Counted from the first letter of the stretch, positions 17,924-27,742 are shown. The stretch is DNA of 64,000 nt from CAWHJN01 sp963829705 (GCA_963829705.1 CAWHJN010000005.1:806001-870000), one strand, 5' to 3'. The notes: a model not told the origin generated them from the letters alone. A program made the numbers and translations.

Positions 17924-18248
17924 CGGGCCGGAATCGTTGGGATCGACAGGAAGCGCGCAAACGCGGGCACGGTGCAAAGGTGTCGGGCGTGCCGGGTGAC
18001 GAATGCAAGTAGGGACGTGGGGAAAATGGGAACGCGGAAGTCGGAACGCGGAACGACGATAGGCCGCGTGTCGAGCAGGGTGCAGCGCGCTGCACCGAAG
18101 TGGCCACTACCCCCTGTGCCCCTGAACGGCAGGAGATGCTTTGATTCCGCCGGCGGCCCCGCTCAGCATGACGGCGGGGGAGAGGGGGGCGCGGTTCTAG
18201 CTTTCGCAGGCTCGATAACGGAGGCATTTTCCCTGCACCAGTCACCCT
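17924..18248. repeat. Gene-free stretch with GGAACGCGGA repeats and GTAGGGACGTG module
   Basis: 325 bases between the convergent-side end of the M20 peptidase gene and the GlnRS start. It carries GTAGGGACGTGG (about 18009), then three GGAACGCGGA-like units (18029-18053) and the palindrome GGTGCAGCGCGCTGCACC (18079-18096). These match modules in other gaps of this window. No gene seen; the GlnRS promoter must lie near its right edge at 17924-18000. Confidence 0.5.
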
Positions 18249-19616
18249 TCACCCTTTCGCGTACAGATCCAAAAAGTGGATGGATGCCTCGGTGCCCTGG
18301 TGGTAGCGATCCAATCCGAAGTGCTCGTTGGGCGAGTGGAGGGCGTCCGTCGAGAGGCCAAAGCCCATCAGCACGGTGTCGAGGCCGAGGATTTTCTTGA
18401 AGTCTGCCGTGATGGGGATCGAGCCGCCTTCGCGGGTGAAGTAGGCCGTGGTGCCGAAGACCTGTTCGAGCGCTTCGCGCGCGGCCTGCATCGCCGGGGC
18501 GTCGGTGTCGGCGAGGTAGGGCTGGCCGCCGTGCAGGTCTTCGAAAGTCAACTTCATCGTGGGCGGCGTGTGTTTTTCGAAGTGCCGCCGCAGCTTGTCG
18601 GTGATGTCGTGCGGCTGCTGATCCGGGACGAGGCGGCACGAGATCTTGGCGAAAGCGCGGGCAGGCAGCACGGTCTTCGCGCCCTTGCCCTGGTAGCCGC
18701 TGCCCATGCCGTTGACATCGAGCGTGGGGCGGGCCGACGTGCCTTCGAGGATGCTGTAGCCCTCCTCGGTCTTGCTCTTTTTCACCCCGATGGCCTCGCG
18801 CCATTCCTTCTCGTCGAAGGGGAGCGAGCGGTACGTGGCGCGCTCGTCGTCGGAGAGCGGGCGCACGGCGTCGTAGAACCCCTCGACGGTGACGCGGTGA
18901 TGCGCGTCGTGCAACTCGGCGATCATCTTGCAGAGCGCATTGGCGGGGTTTTCGACGCCGCCACCGAAGACGCCCGAGTGGAGGTCGCGGTCGGGGCCTT
19001 CGAGCGTCACCTGCACGTAGGCGAGTCCGCGCAGCCCGCTCGTGATCGACGGCACGCCGGGCGCGAACAGCGCGGTGTCGGACACCAGCACGACATCCGC
19101 CGCCAGCTTTTCCTTATTCGCTTCGAGGAAGGCGGGCAGGTTGGCCGAGCCGTTCTCCTCCTCGCCCTCGATGAGCATCTTGACGTGGACGGGCAGGGGC
19201 GTGTCGGTTTTCAGATACCCTTCGAGTGCGTTGACGTGCATCATGAACTGGCCCTTGTCGTCTGCCGAGCCGCGCGCGTACACCTTGCCGTCGCGCACCG
19301 TGGGCTCGAACGGCGGCGTGTTCCACTCGTCGAGCGGGTCGGGCGGCTGCACGTCGTAGTGGCCGTAGATGAGTATCGTGGGCGCGTTTTCGTCAGGGGC
19401 GTGGTGCTCGGCGAAGACGGCGGGGTGGCCGCCTGTCTCCATCACCTCGACGGTCTCGACGCCGAGGGCGCGCAGGTGGTCGGCGACGGCCTCGGCGCAG
19501 CGCCGCACGTCGGTGGCGTGCTCGGGATCGGTGGAGACGGAGGGGATGCGGAGCAGGGCAAAAAGCTGCTCTTCGAGGCGGGCCTGGTGATGGCGAACGT
19601 AATCGAGTGGGGTCAT
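18249..19616 (-). CDS. M20-family dipeptidase (carnosinase-like metallopeptidase)
   Basis: 455 residues, no signal peptide, so cytoplasmic. Metal-site motifs are all present: IYGHYDVQPPD (His, Asp), ARGSADDKGQFM (bridging Asp), IEGEEENGS (catalytic Glu and ligand Glu), VSDTALF (Asp) and the final His in ALHSPNEHFGL. The lid/dimerisation domain lies between (about residues 205-365). The closest family is the CNDP/DapE-related dipeptidases, which cut dipeptides using two zinc or manganese ions. It stands alone between repeats at 18.0 kb and a divergent secreted-protein gene. Confidence 0.92.
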   Translation of the reverse strand: MTPLDYVRHHQARLEEQLFALLRIPSVSTDPEHATDVRRCAEAVADHLRALGVETVEVMETGGHPAVFAEHHAPDENAPTILIYGHYDVQPPDPLDEWNTPPFEPTVRDGKVYARGSADDKGQFMMHVNALEGYLKTDTPLPVHVKMLIEGEEENGSANLPAFLEANKEKLAADVVLVSDTALFAPGVPSITSGLRGLAYVQVTLEGPDRDLHSGVFGGGVENPANALCKMIAELHDAHHRVTVEGFYDAVRPLSDDERATYRSLPFDEKEWREAIGVKKSKTEEGYSILEGTSARPTLDVNGMGSGYQGKGAKTVLPARAFAKISCRLVPDQQPHDITDKLRRHFEKHTPPTMKLTFEDLHGGQPYLADTDAPAMQAAREALEQVFGTTAYFTREGGSIPITADFKKILGLDTVLMGFGLSTDALHSPNEHFGLDRYHQGTEASIHFLDLYAKG

Positions 19617-19748
19617 GGCAGAAACATGGGTGCGCGAGAAAAAAACAAGATAGCTTGAAGGAGGTGACGCAATGGACTACACTGGGTCTAGAGAACCGCG
19701 TATCTCATTTGCGTGCACAGCTTACACGACACTCATCCTCGCAGAAAA

Positions 19749-20981
19749 ATGTTCACCCTTGCCCCGCGACCTACCGCCCCTATCCGCCTCCACCGCGTGC
19801 TCGTGGTGGCGCTCCTCCTCGCCTTCGCGCTGCCCGTCACCGTGCCGAACGCGCAGGCGCAGATCCTCAAAAAGCTGAAGAAACGAGTGGAAGAGCGCGT
19901 CGAGCGGCGCGCGGAGCAGGAAGCCGACAAAGCCGTCGATCGGGCGGCGGATCGCGTCGTCGGCAATGCCGCCGAGCAGGCGGGGAATGCGGCGGGCAAT
20001 GCCATCGGCAACGCCGCCGGGCTGCCCGCAGGTGCGATGGGCGGCAGCATCGAAGGGCTGGCCGACTTCCGTGAACTCCAGGCGATGCTGCCCGCTTCGT
20101 TCGCGGGTCTGCCGCAGACCGACATCACCGGAGAGGCAACGGCGGCGATGGGCATGAGCATCTCGACGGCAAGCGCCGAGTATGGCGCGGACGACCGATC
20201 CGCTACCCTCGGCATCACCGACACCGGCAGCATGCGTGCCTTCCTCACCATGTCCGCCGCGTGGATGGGGATGAGTGTCGATCAGCAGACGAGCACGGGT
20301 TACACGCGCACCTTCACACTCGAGGGGTACCCCGCGTACATCCAGGAGGAACGCCAGAACGGACTCGAGAGCAGCGTGCAGGTGGTGATCTCCGACCGGC
20401 TGCTCGTCAGCGCGAGCGCGCAGGGCCTCTCCGCCGACGACCTCCGCGCTTCCGTCGAACGCCTCGACTTCGCGGCCCTCGAAGCGATGGCGGCGGAACT
20501 GGCCGAACTCGCCGTGCCGCTCGTGCCGTTCGACGAACTCATCGGCTTCCTGCCCTCAGACCTGCCGGGCTTCACGCGCGCGACGCCCACGGGCGAATCC
20601 GGCGGCGTGGCCGGGCTGGAAATGTCGCAGGCCGATGTCGTCTTCACGCGCGGCGACGAGACGGTGACGGTCACCATCCTCGACCTCGGCTCGCTCAGCG
20701 GCGCGACGGCGCTGTCGTACGCGGCGTGGTTGAGCGTGCCCATCAACAAGCAGAGCACCGAGGGCTTCGAGCGCACGCTGAAGCTGGGCGCGCATCCGGC
20801 CTACGAGGAGCAGAACAACGGGCCGGACGGCACCGTGAGTAGCCAGGTGCAGGTTGCCCCCGGACGCCGCTTCCTCGTCACCGCCGAGGGCAACGTCGCT
20901 GCCGAGGTGAGCCGCGCCGCCGCCGAGGCCGTCGACCTCGACGCGCTCGCCCGCCGCGCCGAGACGCCCGCCAACGACTGA
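19749..20981 (+). CDS. Secreted protein with an internally duplicated domain, unknown
   Basis: 410 residues from ATG 19749. Signal peptide (VLVVALLLAFALPVTVPNAQAQ) is followed by a charged, Ala/Gly-rich helical segment (KKLKKRVEERVERRAEQEADK..GNAAGNAIGNAAG, about residues 38-92). Two similar halves follow (about 105-260 and 270-405). They share MSxSTASAEY/MSQADVVF, a strand pair before LGITDTGSMRAF/ILDLGSLSGATA, AAWMGMSVDQQTSTGYTRTF versus AAWLSVPINKQSTEGFERTL, GYPAYIQEE versus AHPAYEEQ, and LLVSASAQ versus FLVTAEGN. A tandem duplication is clear; function is not recognised. Confidence 0.65.
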   Translation: MFTLAPRPTAPIRLHRVLVVALLLAFALPVTVPNAQAQILKKLKKRVEERVERRAEQEADKAVDRAADRVVGNAAEQAGNAAGNAIGNAAGLPAGAMGGSIEGLADFRELQAMLPASFAGLPQTDITGEATAAMGMSISTASAEYGADDRSATLGITDTGSMRAFLTMSAAWMGMSVDQQTSTGYTRTFTLEGYPAYIQEERQNGLESSVQVVISDRLLVSASAQGLSADDLRASVERLDFAALEAMAAELAELAVPLVPFDELIGFLPSDLPGFTRATPTGESGGVAGLEMSQADVVFTRGDETVTVTILDLGSLSGATALSYAAWLSVPINKQSTEGFERTLKLGAHPAYEEQNNGPDGTVSSQVQVAPGRRFLVTAEGNVAAEVSRAAAEAVDLDALARRAETPAND

Positions 20982-20999
20982 TTTTTTGACCTTCGCGGT

Positions 21000-21054
21000 G
21001 CGATGCTTGCGCCCCGGTTTGCTCAGGCAGGCCGGGGCGTTGTGCTGGCATCGC
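21000..21054. terminator. Nested hairpin after the duplicated-domain gene
   Basis: CGCCCCGG (21010-21017) pairs with CCGGGGCG (21032-21039), and outside it GCGATGC (21000-21006) pairs with GCATCGC (21048-21054). It sits 18 bases after the stop codon at 20981 and before the next gene in the same direction. Likely a transcription terminator or a read-through regulator. Confidence 0.5.
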
Positions 21055-21105
21055 GAGAGGCGGTCGGTGTCGTAGTTTCTCGCCTTCCGCCCATCGCCGC
21101 CCCCA

Positions 21106-21858
21106 ATGCTCCGCCTCTTCGCCGCTTTCGCCCTGCTGGGTACGCTCGTCGGCCCCGCCGCCGCGCAGATCACGGTCGTGGCCCCGCCTCCGTCCGAAAT
21201 CGCGCCGCCGACGTTGCCGAGTGACCGCCTGCCGTGGTCGCTCTCCGACGTGACGCAGGCCGCCGTGGCGCTGCACCGGACCGCGCAGGACGCGCCCGCG
21301 AGCCTGCCGCATTTCACCGTCGGCTCGCGCAGCGTCTTCAGCCGCCTCACCGCCGCGACGGTACTCGACGGCACCGTGGGACTCGACGCGCCGGCGCGCA
21401 TCGAGCAGACCCAGCGGGCCGTCGATACCTACGAGCAGATTCTGCTCCTCTACGCCCGCGCGCAGCGGTCCGTGGGCGGCTACGACGTCGAAATCGCCGA
21501 ACTGTCGCGGATGCTGATGCGCGCCTCTGCCCGCCTCGCCGCCGACGTGGGGACGCTGCCCGCACCTGAGGGTGAGGCCGAGGCGTTCGGCGCGGGCGTC
21601 GCCCGCGTGCGGTCGGGGTTGGCCGAGATGCTGCGTGGCGTCGTGGCGATGGCCGCAGATGCCGACGTGCTTTCCGAACCAGCCCGCGAACGTCTCCTGC
21701 GCTATGCCGCCGCCGAGAGCCGCACGCTCGCGCCGCTGCTGCCCGAGAATCTCCGCGTGGCCCTCGCCGGGGAAATCGCCGCCGCTGCCGACGCCGCCTC
21801 GTCGCCCGCGATCGCCACGGGGTTCCGCTCGCTCGGCAGCGCCTACGCGGCGCGTTAG
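21106..21858 (+). CDS. Secreted helical protein, unknown
   Basis: 250 residues with a short signal peptide (LFAAFALLGTLVGPAAAQ). The mature protein is almost wholly alpha-helical and Ala/Arg/Glu-rich (ARIEQTQRAVDTYEQILLLYARAQ, EIAELSRMLMRASARLA). No family recognised; probably periplasmic. Its TAG stop overlaps, on the other strand, the TAA stop of the aminopeptidase gene at 21855, so the two genes converge with a 4-base overlap and no room for a terminator. Confidence 0.55.
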   Translation: MLRLFAAFALLGTLVGPAAAQITVVAPPPSEIAPPTLPSDRLPWSLSDVTQAAVALHRTAQDAPASLPHFTVGSRSVFSRLTAATVLDGTVGLDAPARIEQTQRAVDTYEQILLLYARAQRSVGGYDVEIAELSRMLMRASARLAADVGTLPAPEGEAEAFGAGVARVRSGLAEMLRGVVAMAADADVLSEPARERLLRYAAAESRTLAPLLPENLRVALAGEIAAAADAASSPAIATGFRSLGSAYAAR

Positions 21859-23495
21859 TTCGACGACGTGACCGTTACTGCCTCAGCGCGCTCGTTGCCG
21901 AGGCCGCGCTCGCGCATCATGGCCTCGATGGCCTCGACGGTGCGCGGCGAACCGGCGGACAGGTTCACGGGGCCGTTCTCGGTGATGAGGATGTCGTCCT
22001 CGATCCGCACGCCGATGTTCCACCACTTCGGATCGACGCCCTCGCGCGGGCTGATGTAGATGCCCGGCTCGACGGTGATGGTCGCGCCCGGCACGAGCAC
22101 GCCGCCCGCGCCCACATCGTGGACGTAGAGGCCGATGTAATGCGAGGTGCCGTGCATAAAGAAGTTGCGGACGTCGTCGTCGGTCTTGATGAGCCCGAGT
22201 TCGCGCAGGCCGTTGGTGATGACGGTGGTGGCGGCCTGCCCCGGCGCGGAGAACGGCGCGCCCGCCGTTGAGGCGTCGATGCCTGCCTGCTGTGCCTTGA
22301 GGACGAGTTCGTAGATCGCCTTCTGCTCGGGCGAGAACGTGCCCGAAACCGGAACGGTGCGCGTCACGTCGGCGGTGTAGCCGTGGTACTCGGCGCCCAT
22401 GTCCATCACCACGAGGTCGCCCGCGTCCATGCGGCGGCGGTTGGTGCCGTAGTGCAGGATGGTCGAGTTCTCGCCCGCGCCCACGATGCTCGGGTAGCCC
22501 GGGTACTCGGCCCCGTTGCGCTTGAAGACGTACTCGGCCAGCGCCTCGGCCTGGTACTCGTACATTCCCGGCTCGATAGAGCGGATGACCTCGTTGTGCG
22601 CGGCCACGCTGATGTCGATGGCGCGTTCGAGGAGCGCCATCTCCTCGTCGGTCTTGACCATGCGGAGCGCGTCGAGCGTCTGGCGCAGGAGCGAGCCGTC
22701 GGCGTACTTGCGGAGGTGGTCGGCTCGCCAGCCGTCCCACGCCTCGTAGGTGTCGGCGGCGGCGAAGGCGGTGTAGGCGTCGCGCAGCACGCCGGGCGCG
22801 AAGTCGTCAGCGCTGAGGCGTCCGGCGAGCACGGGCTTCATGCGGTCGAACATCTGCGGATCGTCCATCGTCAGCATGAAGCGCGCCGCCTGGCGGACGA
22901 AGCCGTTGCCGGTGAGTTCGAGCGTGGGCACGGCCTCTTTGAAAAACGCGATCTGCGCGCCCAGCGGGTCGCTGCCGCCGAGGCCATCGGGCAGCGGCAG
23001 GTGGTAGAAGCGGCGGCCTTCACGGGCGAGCGCACCCACGATCTCCTCGTACTTTTCCGTCGTGACGGCCTTCTCGACGCCCAGTTGCGCCTCGGCGCGT
23101 TCCGTCCCGAAGCGGCGGCCCAGCCACACCTCCGACATCGGGTTGCGCGGCGGCACCATCAGCAGTTCCGTCACCCGCTCGCCGTCCACGTCGATGCCGC
23201 CCGGCGCGAGCAGCAGCACACTCGTGGCCTCGGGCGTGCCGGTGAGGTAGTAGAGGTACGAATCCTGCCGAAACTCGAAGTCGACGTCGTTCTCGCGCTG
23301 CCGCGCGGGCTGGCTGAAAAAGATCGCCACGCCGTCCTCGGGCAGCGCCTCGATCACCTGCGCGCGCCGACTGGCGTGGAAGGCGGGCGAGAGCAGGTCG
23401 GTGTCGTAGACGGCGGGTGCGTCGGGAATCGCCGTCTGGCCCGCAACGGGACCGGCGAACACGACGACGAAAGCGAGCAGGAGCAGGCGGCGCAT
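21855..23495 (-). CDS. pepP: Secreted Xaa-Pro aminopeptidase (M24B)
   Basis: 546 residues: signal peptide (LLLLAFVVVFAGPVAGQ), AMP_N domain (about 35-190), then the creatinase-fold catalytic domain. All five metal ligands are visible: Asp in VVMDMGAEYHGYTADVTRT (two), His in HGTSHYIGLYVHDVG, Glu in TVEPGIYI and Glu in GVRIEDDILIT. It would remove N-terminal residues before proline from peptides outside the cytoplasm, useful with the dipeptidases nearby for peptide feeding. The gene symbol is by family only. Confidence 0.94.
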   Translation of the reverse strand: MRRLLLLAFVVVFAGPVAGQTAIPDAPAVYDTDLLSPAFHASRRAQVIEALPEDGVAIFFSQPARQRENDVDFEFRQDSYLYYLTGTPEATSVLLLAPGGIDVDGERVTELLMVPPRNPMSEVWLGRRFGTERAEAQLGVEKAVTTEKYEEIVGALAREGRRFYHLPLPDGLGGSDPLGAQIAFFKEAVPTLELTGNGFVRQAARFMLTMDDPQMFDRMKPVLAGRLSADDFAPGVLRDAYTAFAAADTYEAWDGWRADHLRKYADGSLLRQTLDALRMVKTDEEMALLERAIDISVAAHNEVIRSIEPGMYEYQAEALAEYVFKRNGAEYPGYPSIVGAGENSTILHYGTNRRRMDAGDLVVMDMGAEYHGYTADVTRTVPVSGTFSPEQKAIYELVLKAQQAGIDASTAGAPFSAPGQAATTVITNGLRELGLIKTDDDVRNFFMHGTSHYIGLYVHDVGAGGVLVPGATITVEPGIYISPREGVDPKWWNIGVRIEDDILITENGPVNLSAGSPRTVEAIEAMMRERGLGNERAEAVTVTSSN

Positions 23496-23539
23496 GGCAG
23501 GGAGAGGAGTAAAGAACGTCGCGCCGTTACGAGATGGGT

Positions 23540-23606
23540 ACGGGGCGGTTTCGGGGAAAGTCGGAGGGGGACGCAGAAGTAGGGGCGCAGCATGCCGCGC
23601 CCTGGC
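23540..23606. repeat. Intergenic repeat module with GTAGGGGCGCAGC palindrome
   Basis: Upstream of the aminopeptidase gene: GGGGAAAGTCGGA, then GTAGGGGCGCAGCATGCCGCGCCC (about 23579-23602), a near-palindrome. The same words occur in the gaps at 15.5, 18.0, 34.4 and 53.5 kb. Confidence 0.45.
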
Positions 23607-23651
23607 AGGGACGCCAACGACAGATGACGAGCAACCCCTTACAGCAAACCC

Positions 23652-25288
23652 TTACAGCAACACCAGCAGTAGTTGTGCGACGATGACCTTGAAGATGAGC
23701 GCGAAGGGGAAGACGGTGGCGTAGCCGACGTTGGGGCCTTCGTTGCGCGCCTGTTCGAGCGCGAAGCCCAGCGTGGCGGGCTGCGTCTGCATCCCCGCCA
23801 TCAGGCCCGTGAGCACGCTCATCGGGTAGCCCAGCACGCGGTGGCCCACGTAAAAGCCCAGCAGCCCCACGCATGCGATTACGAGCGCGGCCATGCCCAG
23901 CAGCACGGCCCCCTCGCTGCTACCGAGGAGAGCGAAAAAGCTGTAGCCCGCCCGCGTGCCGATGCCCGCCAGAAACAGCACCAGCCCGGTCTGCCTGAGC
24001 ACCAGGTTGGCGCTGTACGGCAGCGTCCACACGACGTTGCCCGTGCGGCCCCGCGCTCCCAGCACCAGCGCGACGAGCAGCGGCCCCCCTGCCAGCCCGA
24101 GCCGCACGACCCCGCCGCCGGGCAGCGGCACGGGCACGAGCCCACGAGGATGCCCAGCGCCAGGCCGACGTTGAACGACAGCAGGTCGACCTCGCTCAGG
24201 CGGCGCATCGAGTCGCCGAAGAGGCGACTCAGCGCGGGTAGGCGCTCGCGCTCGGCGAGCACGCGCACGCGGTCGCCGGGCTGGAGGACGAGGTCGGGCG
24301 TGGGCAGCAGGTCCACGTCGCCGCGCCGCACGCGGGTGATGAGCGCGCCGTGCTTCTCGGGCAGCTGAAGGGTGGCAAGAGAGTGACCGGCCACCGCGGG
24401 CGACGAGATGAACATGCGCCGGTAGTCGAGCGTCGAGCGGTCGAGCACGAGGTCGCCGCTGCTGGGCGGGCCGATGAGGGTGGCCGCGGCATCGAGATCG
24501 GACGGCTCGCCGACGACGGTGATGCGGTCGCCGCGCATGAGCACGAGGTCGCGCGTGGCCAGCCGCACCTCGTCCACCTGCTCGACGCGCCCGAAGACGA
24601 CGCGCGGCCCGAGCCGCGCCCCCAGCGCGCCGATGGTCTGCCCGACGGCCTCGTCGCGCGCCACGCGCAGCGTCACGTGGCCCAGCGGCTGCTCGCCCTC
24701 GGCGGGCAGGTTGAGCGCCCGCGCTTCGGCGGCGTAATCCGTCTTGAAAAGCTTCTGCGCAACGGCGATAGACACGATCATGCCGAGCACGCTCACCGGG
24801 TACGCCAGCGAATACCCGACCACGGGCGCGTCGTAGAGCGCGGCGGCGGATCCCTCCGGGAGGATGCGCGACAGGTGCTCGACGATGGCGGCGAGGGCGG
24901 GCGTGTTGGTGAGGCTGCCCGCGAACAGCCCGGCGGCGAGGGGCGCGCTGAGGCCGAACATCCGCGCGCCGGCCATCACGAGCGCCACCACGAGCACGAT
25001 CAGCACGGCCACGAAGGCGATCTGCTTGAGGCCGTCGCCGCGCAGCGAGGCGAAAAACGTCGGTCCGTTCATCAACCCGATCGTGTAGACGAACAGGACG
25101 AGGCCGATCTCCCAGAGGATGTCGGGCAGGCGCATCGCCGGGTGGAGCGCGCCGAAGCCGAGGCCGACGAACAGCACGGCGGCGACGCCGAGGCTCACCC
25201 CGCCCACGCGCACGCGTCCCAGAGGGTAGCTGAGTGCGGCGATGGAAAAGAGCAGCAGCAGCGGTTGCTCCAGTAGCACGTCGATCAT
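23652..25288 (-). pseudogene. AspT/YidE-type transporter with one frameshift
   Basis: About 545 residues when two frames are joined. Start at ATG 25288 (MIDVLLEQPLLLLF). Layout is that of the AspT/YidE family: five or six N-terminal helices including FVYTIGLMNGPTFFASL and SLTNTPALAAIVE, two TrkA_C (RCK) domains (GRVEQVDEVRLATRDLVLMR; RVRRGDVDLLPTPDLVLQ), then a second helix bundle (TGLVLFLAGIGTRAGYSFF, LTGLMAGMQTQPATLG). The frame breaks at about 24140, where GTGGGCTCG would read on as GLVPVPLPGGG if one more G were present. That is a homopolymer loss, so sequencing error is plausible. Substrate unknown. Confidence 0.85.
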
Positions 25289-25374
25289 GGGCACAGGGGA
25301 GAGCGGGAGGCGATGGCGAAGGCGGCACACGTTCTTCAGACGCACGCGGCTCCACGAGAACGGGGAGGATGGCG

Positions 25375-26460
25375 TTAAGTCGCGAGGGGCGCCTGACGGG
25401 GCGGCGGCGCGAGCGCCAGCGGTTCAGCGAACACGGCCTGCCGGAGGCCCGGCGTGCCCGCGCCGTCGCGCAGCACCAGCCGCGCCGCTTCGGGGTGCGC
25501 CAGCGCCTCGTCGAGGGTGTGGACGGCGCCGGCGGGGATGCGCGCGGCGTCGAGTTTTTCGAGCAGGTCGTCGCGCCGCCAGCGGGCCAGCGCGGGTTCG
25601 AGCCGAGCATCGAGGGCGGCGCGGTGTGCGACGCGCGCGGCATTCGTGGCGAAGCGCAGGTCGGTCGCCGTCTCGTCCAGACCGAGAAGCTCACACAGCC
25701 GGGCGAACTGTGCGTCGGTGCCGACGGCCAGCACCACGTGCCCGTCCGAGGTGACGTAGGGCGTGCCGTACGGGGCGATCTGCGGGTGCGCCGAGCCCAT
25801 GCGCTGCGGCACGCGCCCGCTGCCCAGCCAGCCGGTGCCCTGGTTGACGAGCGCGGCGGCGGCGCTCGCCATCAGCGAAATAGCGTAGGTGCCGCCACTT
25901 CCCGTCTGCTGCCGCGCCAGCAAGCCCACCAGCACGGCCTCTTTCATCTGGTGCGCCGCCAGCATGTCCACGAGCGCGACGGGCATCTTGGTGGGCGGGC
26001 CATCCGCGTGCCCGTTCATCGCCATGAAACCGCTCTCGGCCTGCACGACGGCGTCGTAGCCCGCGCGGGCGTCGCGGGCGCCGTAGCCGGTGAGGTGAAC
26101 GTAAATCAGGCGCGGGTTGCGTTTTTGGAGCGTGGCGGCGTCCGCGCCCAGCTTTTCGGGCTGGCCGGGGCGGTAGGCGGCGAGGACGACGTCGGCCTGG
26201 TCGGTCCGCTCGTGGAGGCATGCCTGGCCGTCAGGCGTCGTGAGGTCGAGCGTGATGGTTTCTTTGCCCCAGTTGCAGGCGGCGAAGTAGTCCGTCACGT
26301 CGCCGCGCGGCGTCTCGCCCGGCACGCGCCAGCGGCGTGTCACGTCGCCGCCCGGCGGTTCGATTTTGACGACCTCGGCCCCCAGTTCGGCCAGAAACTG
26401 CCCCGCGCTCGGCCCGGCGAGCACGCCCGCGAGTTCGACGACGCGGAGGCCCGCGAGCAC
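25375..26460 (-). CDS. Family III CoA-transferase (CaiB/BaiF)
   Basis: 361 residues from GTG 26460 (VLAGLRVVELAGVLAGP), 25 bases after the dipeptidase stop. The frame is open to 26559, but that part overlaps the dipeptidase gene and does not resemble the family. N-terminal VVELAGVLAGPSAGQFLAELGAEVVKIEPPGGDVTR is characteristic. The catalytic Asp lies in VALVDMLAAHQMKEA, followed by GGTYAISLMASAAA. It moves CoA between carboxylic acids through an aspartyl-CoA intermediate; the acids are not predictable here. Probably co-transcribed with the dipeptidase. Confidence 0.9.
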   Translation of the reverse strand: MLAGLRVVELAGVLAGPSAGQFLAELGAEVVKIEPPGGDVTRRWRVPGETPRGDVTDYFAACNWGKETITLDLTTPDGQACLHERTDQADVVLAAYRPGQPEKLGADAATLQKRNPRLIYVHLTGYGARDARAGYDAVVQAESGFMAMNGHADGPPTKMPVALVDMLAAHQMKEAVLVGLLARQQTGSGGTYAISLMASAAAALVNQGTGWLGSGRVPQRMGSAHPQIAPYGTPYVTSDGHVVLAVGTDAQFARLCELLGLDETATDLRFATNAARVAHRAALDARLEPALARWRRDDLLEKLDAARIPAGAVHTLDEALAHPEAARLVLRDGAGTPGLRQAVFAEPLALAPPPRQAPLAT

Positions 26461-26485
26461 GCCGTGGGGCGCGCCCGGCCCCGCG

Positions 26486-27742
26486 TCAGCGCCCGGCGAC
26501 ACGTTCCACCTCGCGCCACACGCGCAGCACGTTGCCCCCCATGATGGCCGCGATGTCATCTTCCGAATAGCCCTTTTCGAGCAGCGCGGCGATGAGGTTG
26601 GGATACATCGACACGTCCGTCAATCCCGCGGGCAGCGCCGTCACGCCGTCGTAATCCGACCCCAGCCCGATGTGCTCGACGCCGACGCGCTTCACGGCGT
26701 AGTCGATGTGCTCGACCACGTCGTCCACGGTGCCCGTCGGGTAGAGGCGGCGGGCTTCGTAGAAGAGTTCGAGGGCCGGTTTGCTCGTCCGCTCGGTGAC
26801 GCCCTGCTGCCGCATCCCCGCCATCACGTGCTGCCGGATGCGTGTCTCGCCGCTCTGGTACGCGGTTTTGAGGAACGACGAGCCGAAGTTGATCATCACG
26901 ACGCCGCCGTTGTCGGCGACGGCCTGCAAGAGGTCGTCGCCCATGTTGCGCTCCCAGCCGGGCGTGAAGTGCCGCAGGCCAGAGTGCGACGCGATGACGG
27001 GCGCGCGAGCGACGCGCAGAATCTGGAAGGCCGTCGAATCCGACACGTGCGACAGATCGACGAGCACGCCCAGCCTGTTCATCTCGCGCACTACGTCGGT
27101 CCCGAGCGCGGTAAGGCCGCCGTTCGTCCGCGAGGTGTCGTAGCTCGCGTCGCCGAGCTGGTTGTCTTTGCCATGCGTGAGCGAGACGTAGCGGACGCCG
27201 CGGTCGTAGAAATGCCGCAGGTCGGTGAGCGAGTGGAGGGGCGCGCCGTTTTCCATGCCCATCGGCAGGGCGATCTTGCCCTCGCGGTGCGCCTTTTCGA
27301 CGTCGGCGGGGCTGCGGGCGATGAGGAATTTGTCGGGCGCACGGGCGACGAGCGCTTCGACGGAGTCGATGAGCGAATCGGCTTTGGCATAGGCCGCGCC
27401 CTCGGTGTCCTGGTAGTCTGCCGAGATGTAGATGGACATGAACGGCGCGTCGAGGCCGCCCGCGCGGGCGCGGTTGAAGGAGAAATCGCCCAGGTCGTCG
27501 TCGCCGATCACGTCGGCGAAGGCTTCTTGCGTGAGGCGGTAGGGCACGTCCACGTGGCCGTCCACGAGGATGTGGCGCTGCGCGATCTCGCGGGCACGCT
27601 GCATCGTCGCGGCGCTGTACGTCGGCGCGGTATACGTGGGGTCGGGCGCGTCGGCGTTCTGGACGACGGGGCGCGGGGCGCAGGCGGCGAGGGCGAGCAG
27701 GCAGAGCGGGAGAAAGCGCCCCGGGATCGGGATCTTCGACAT
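26486..27742 (-). CDS. Membrane dipeptidase (peptidase M19), lipoprotein
   Basis: 418 residues. N-terminal lipobox LAAC (Cys21) after a short signal predicts a lipid-anchored periplasmic enzyme. Zinc-site motifs: HVDVPYR (His-x-Asp), HSGLRHFTPG (His), HIGLGSDYDG (His and Asp), with the bridging Glu near LPMGMENGAPL. The M19 family cleaves dipeptides, including those with D-residues. It precedes the CoA-transferase on the same strand. With the M20 peptidase and Xaa-Pro aminopeptidase in this region it fits a peptide-using lifestyle. Confidence 0.93.
   Translation of the reverse strand: MSKIPIPGRFLPLCLLALAACAPRPVVQNADAPDPTYTAPTYSAATMQRAREIAQRHILVDGHVDVPYRLTQEAFADVIGDDDLGDFSFNRARAGGLDAPFMSIYISADYQDTEGAAYAKADSLIDSVEALVARAPDKFLIARSPADVEKAHREGKIALPMGMENGAPLHSLTDLRHFYDRGVRYVSLTHGKDNQLGDASYDTSRTNGGLTALGTDVVREMNRLGVLVDLSHVSDSTAFQILRVARAPVIASHSGLRHFTPGWERNMGDDLLQAVADNGGVVMINFGSSFLKTAYQSGETRIRQHVMAGMRQQGVTERTSKPALELFYEARRLYPTGTVDDVVEHIDYAVKRVGVEHIGLGSDYDGVTALPAGLTDVSMYPNLIAALLEKGYSEDDIAAIMGGNVLRVWREVERVAGR

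Noticed and set aside
22383..23582. Plus-strand open frame of 399 codons opposite Xaa-Pro aminopeptidase
   Set aside because: Antisense to a gene with all metal ligands in place; no family features.
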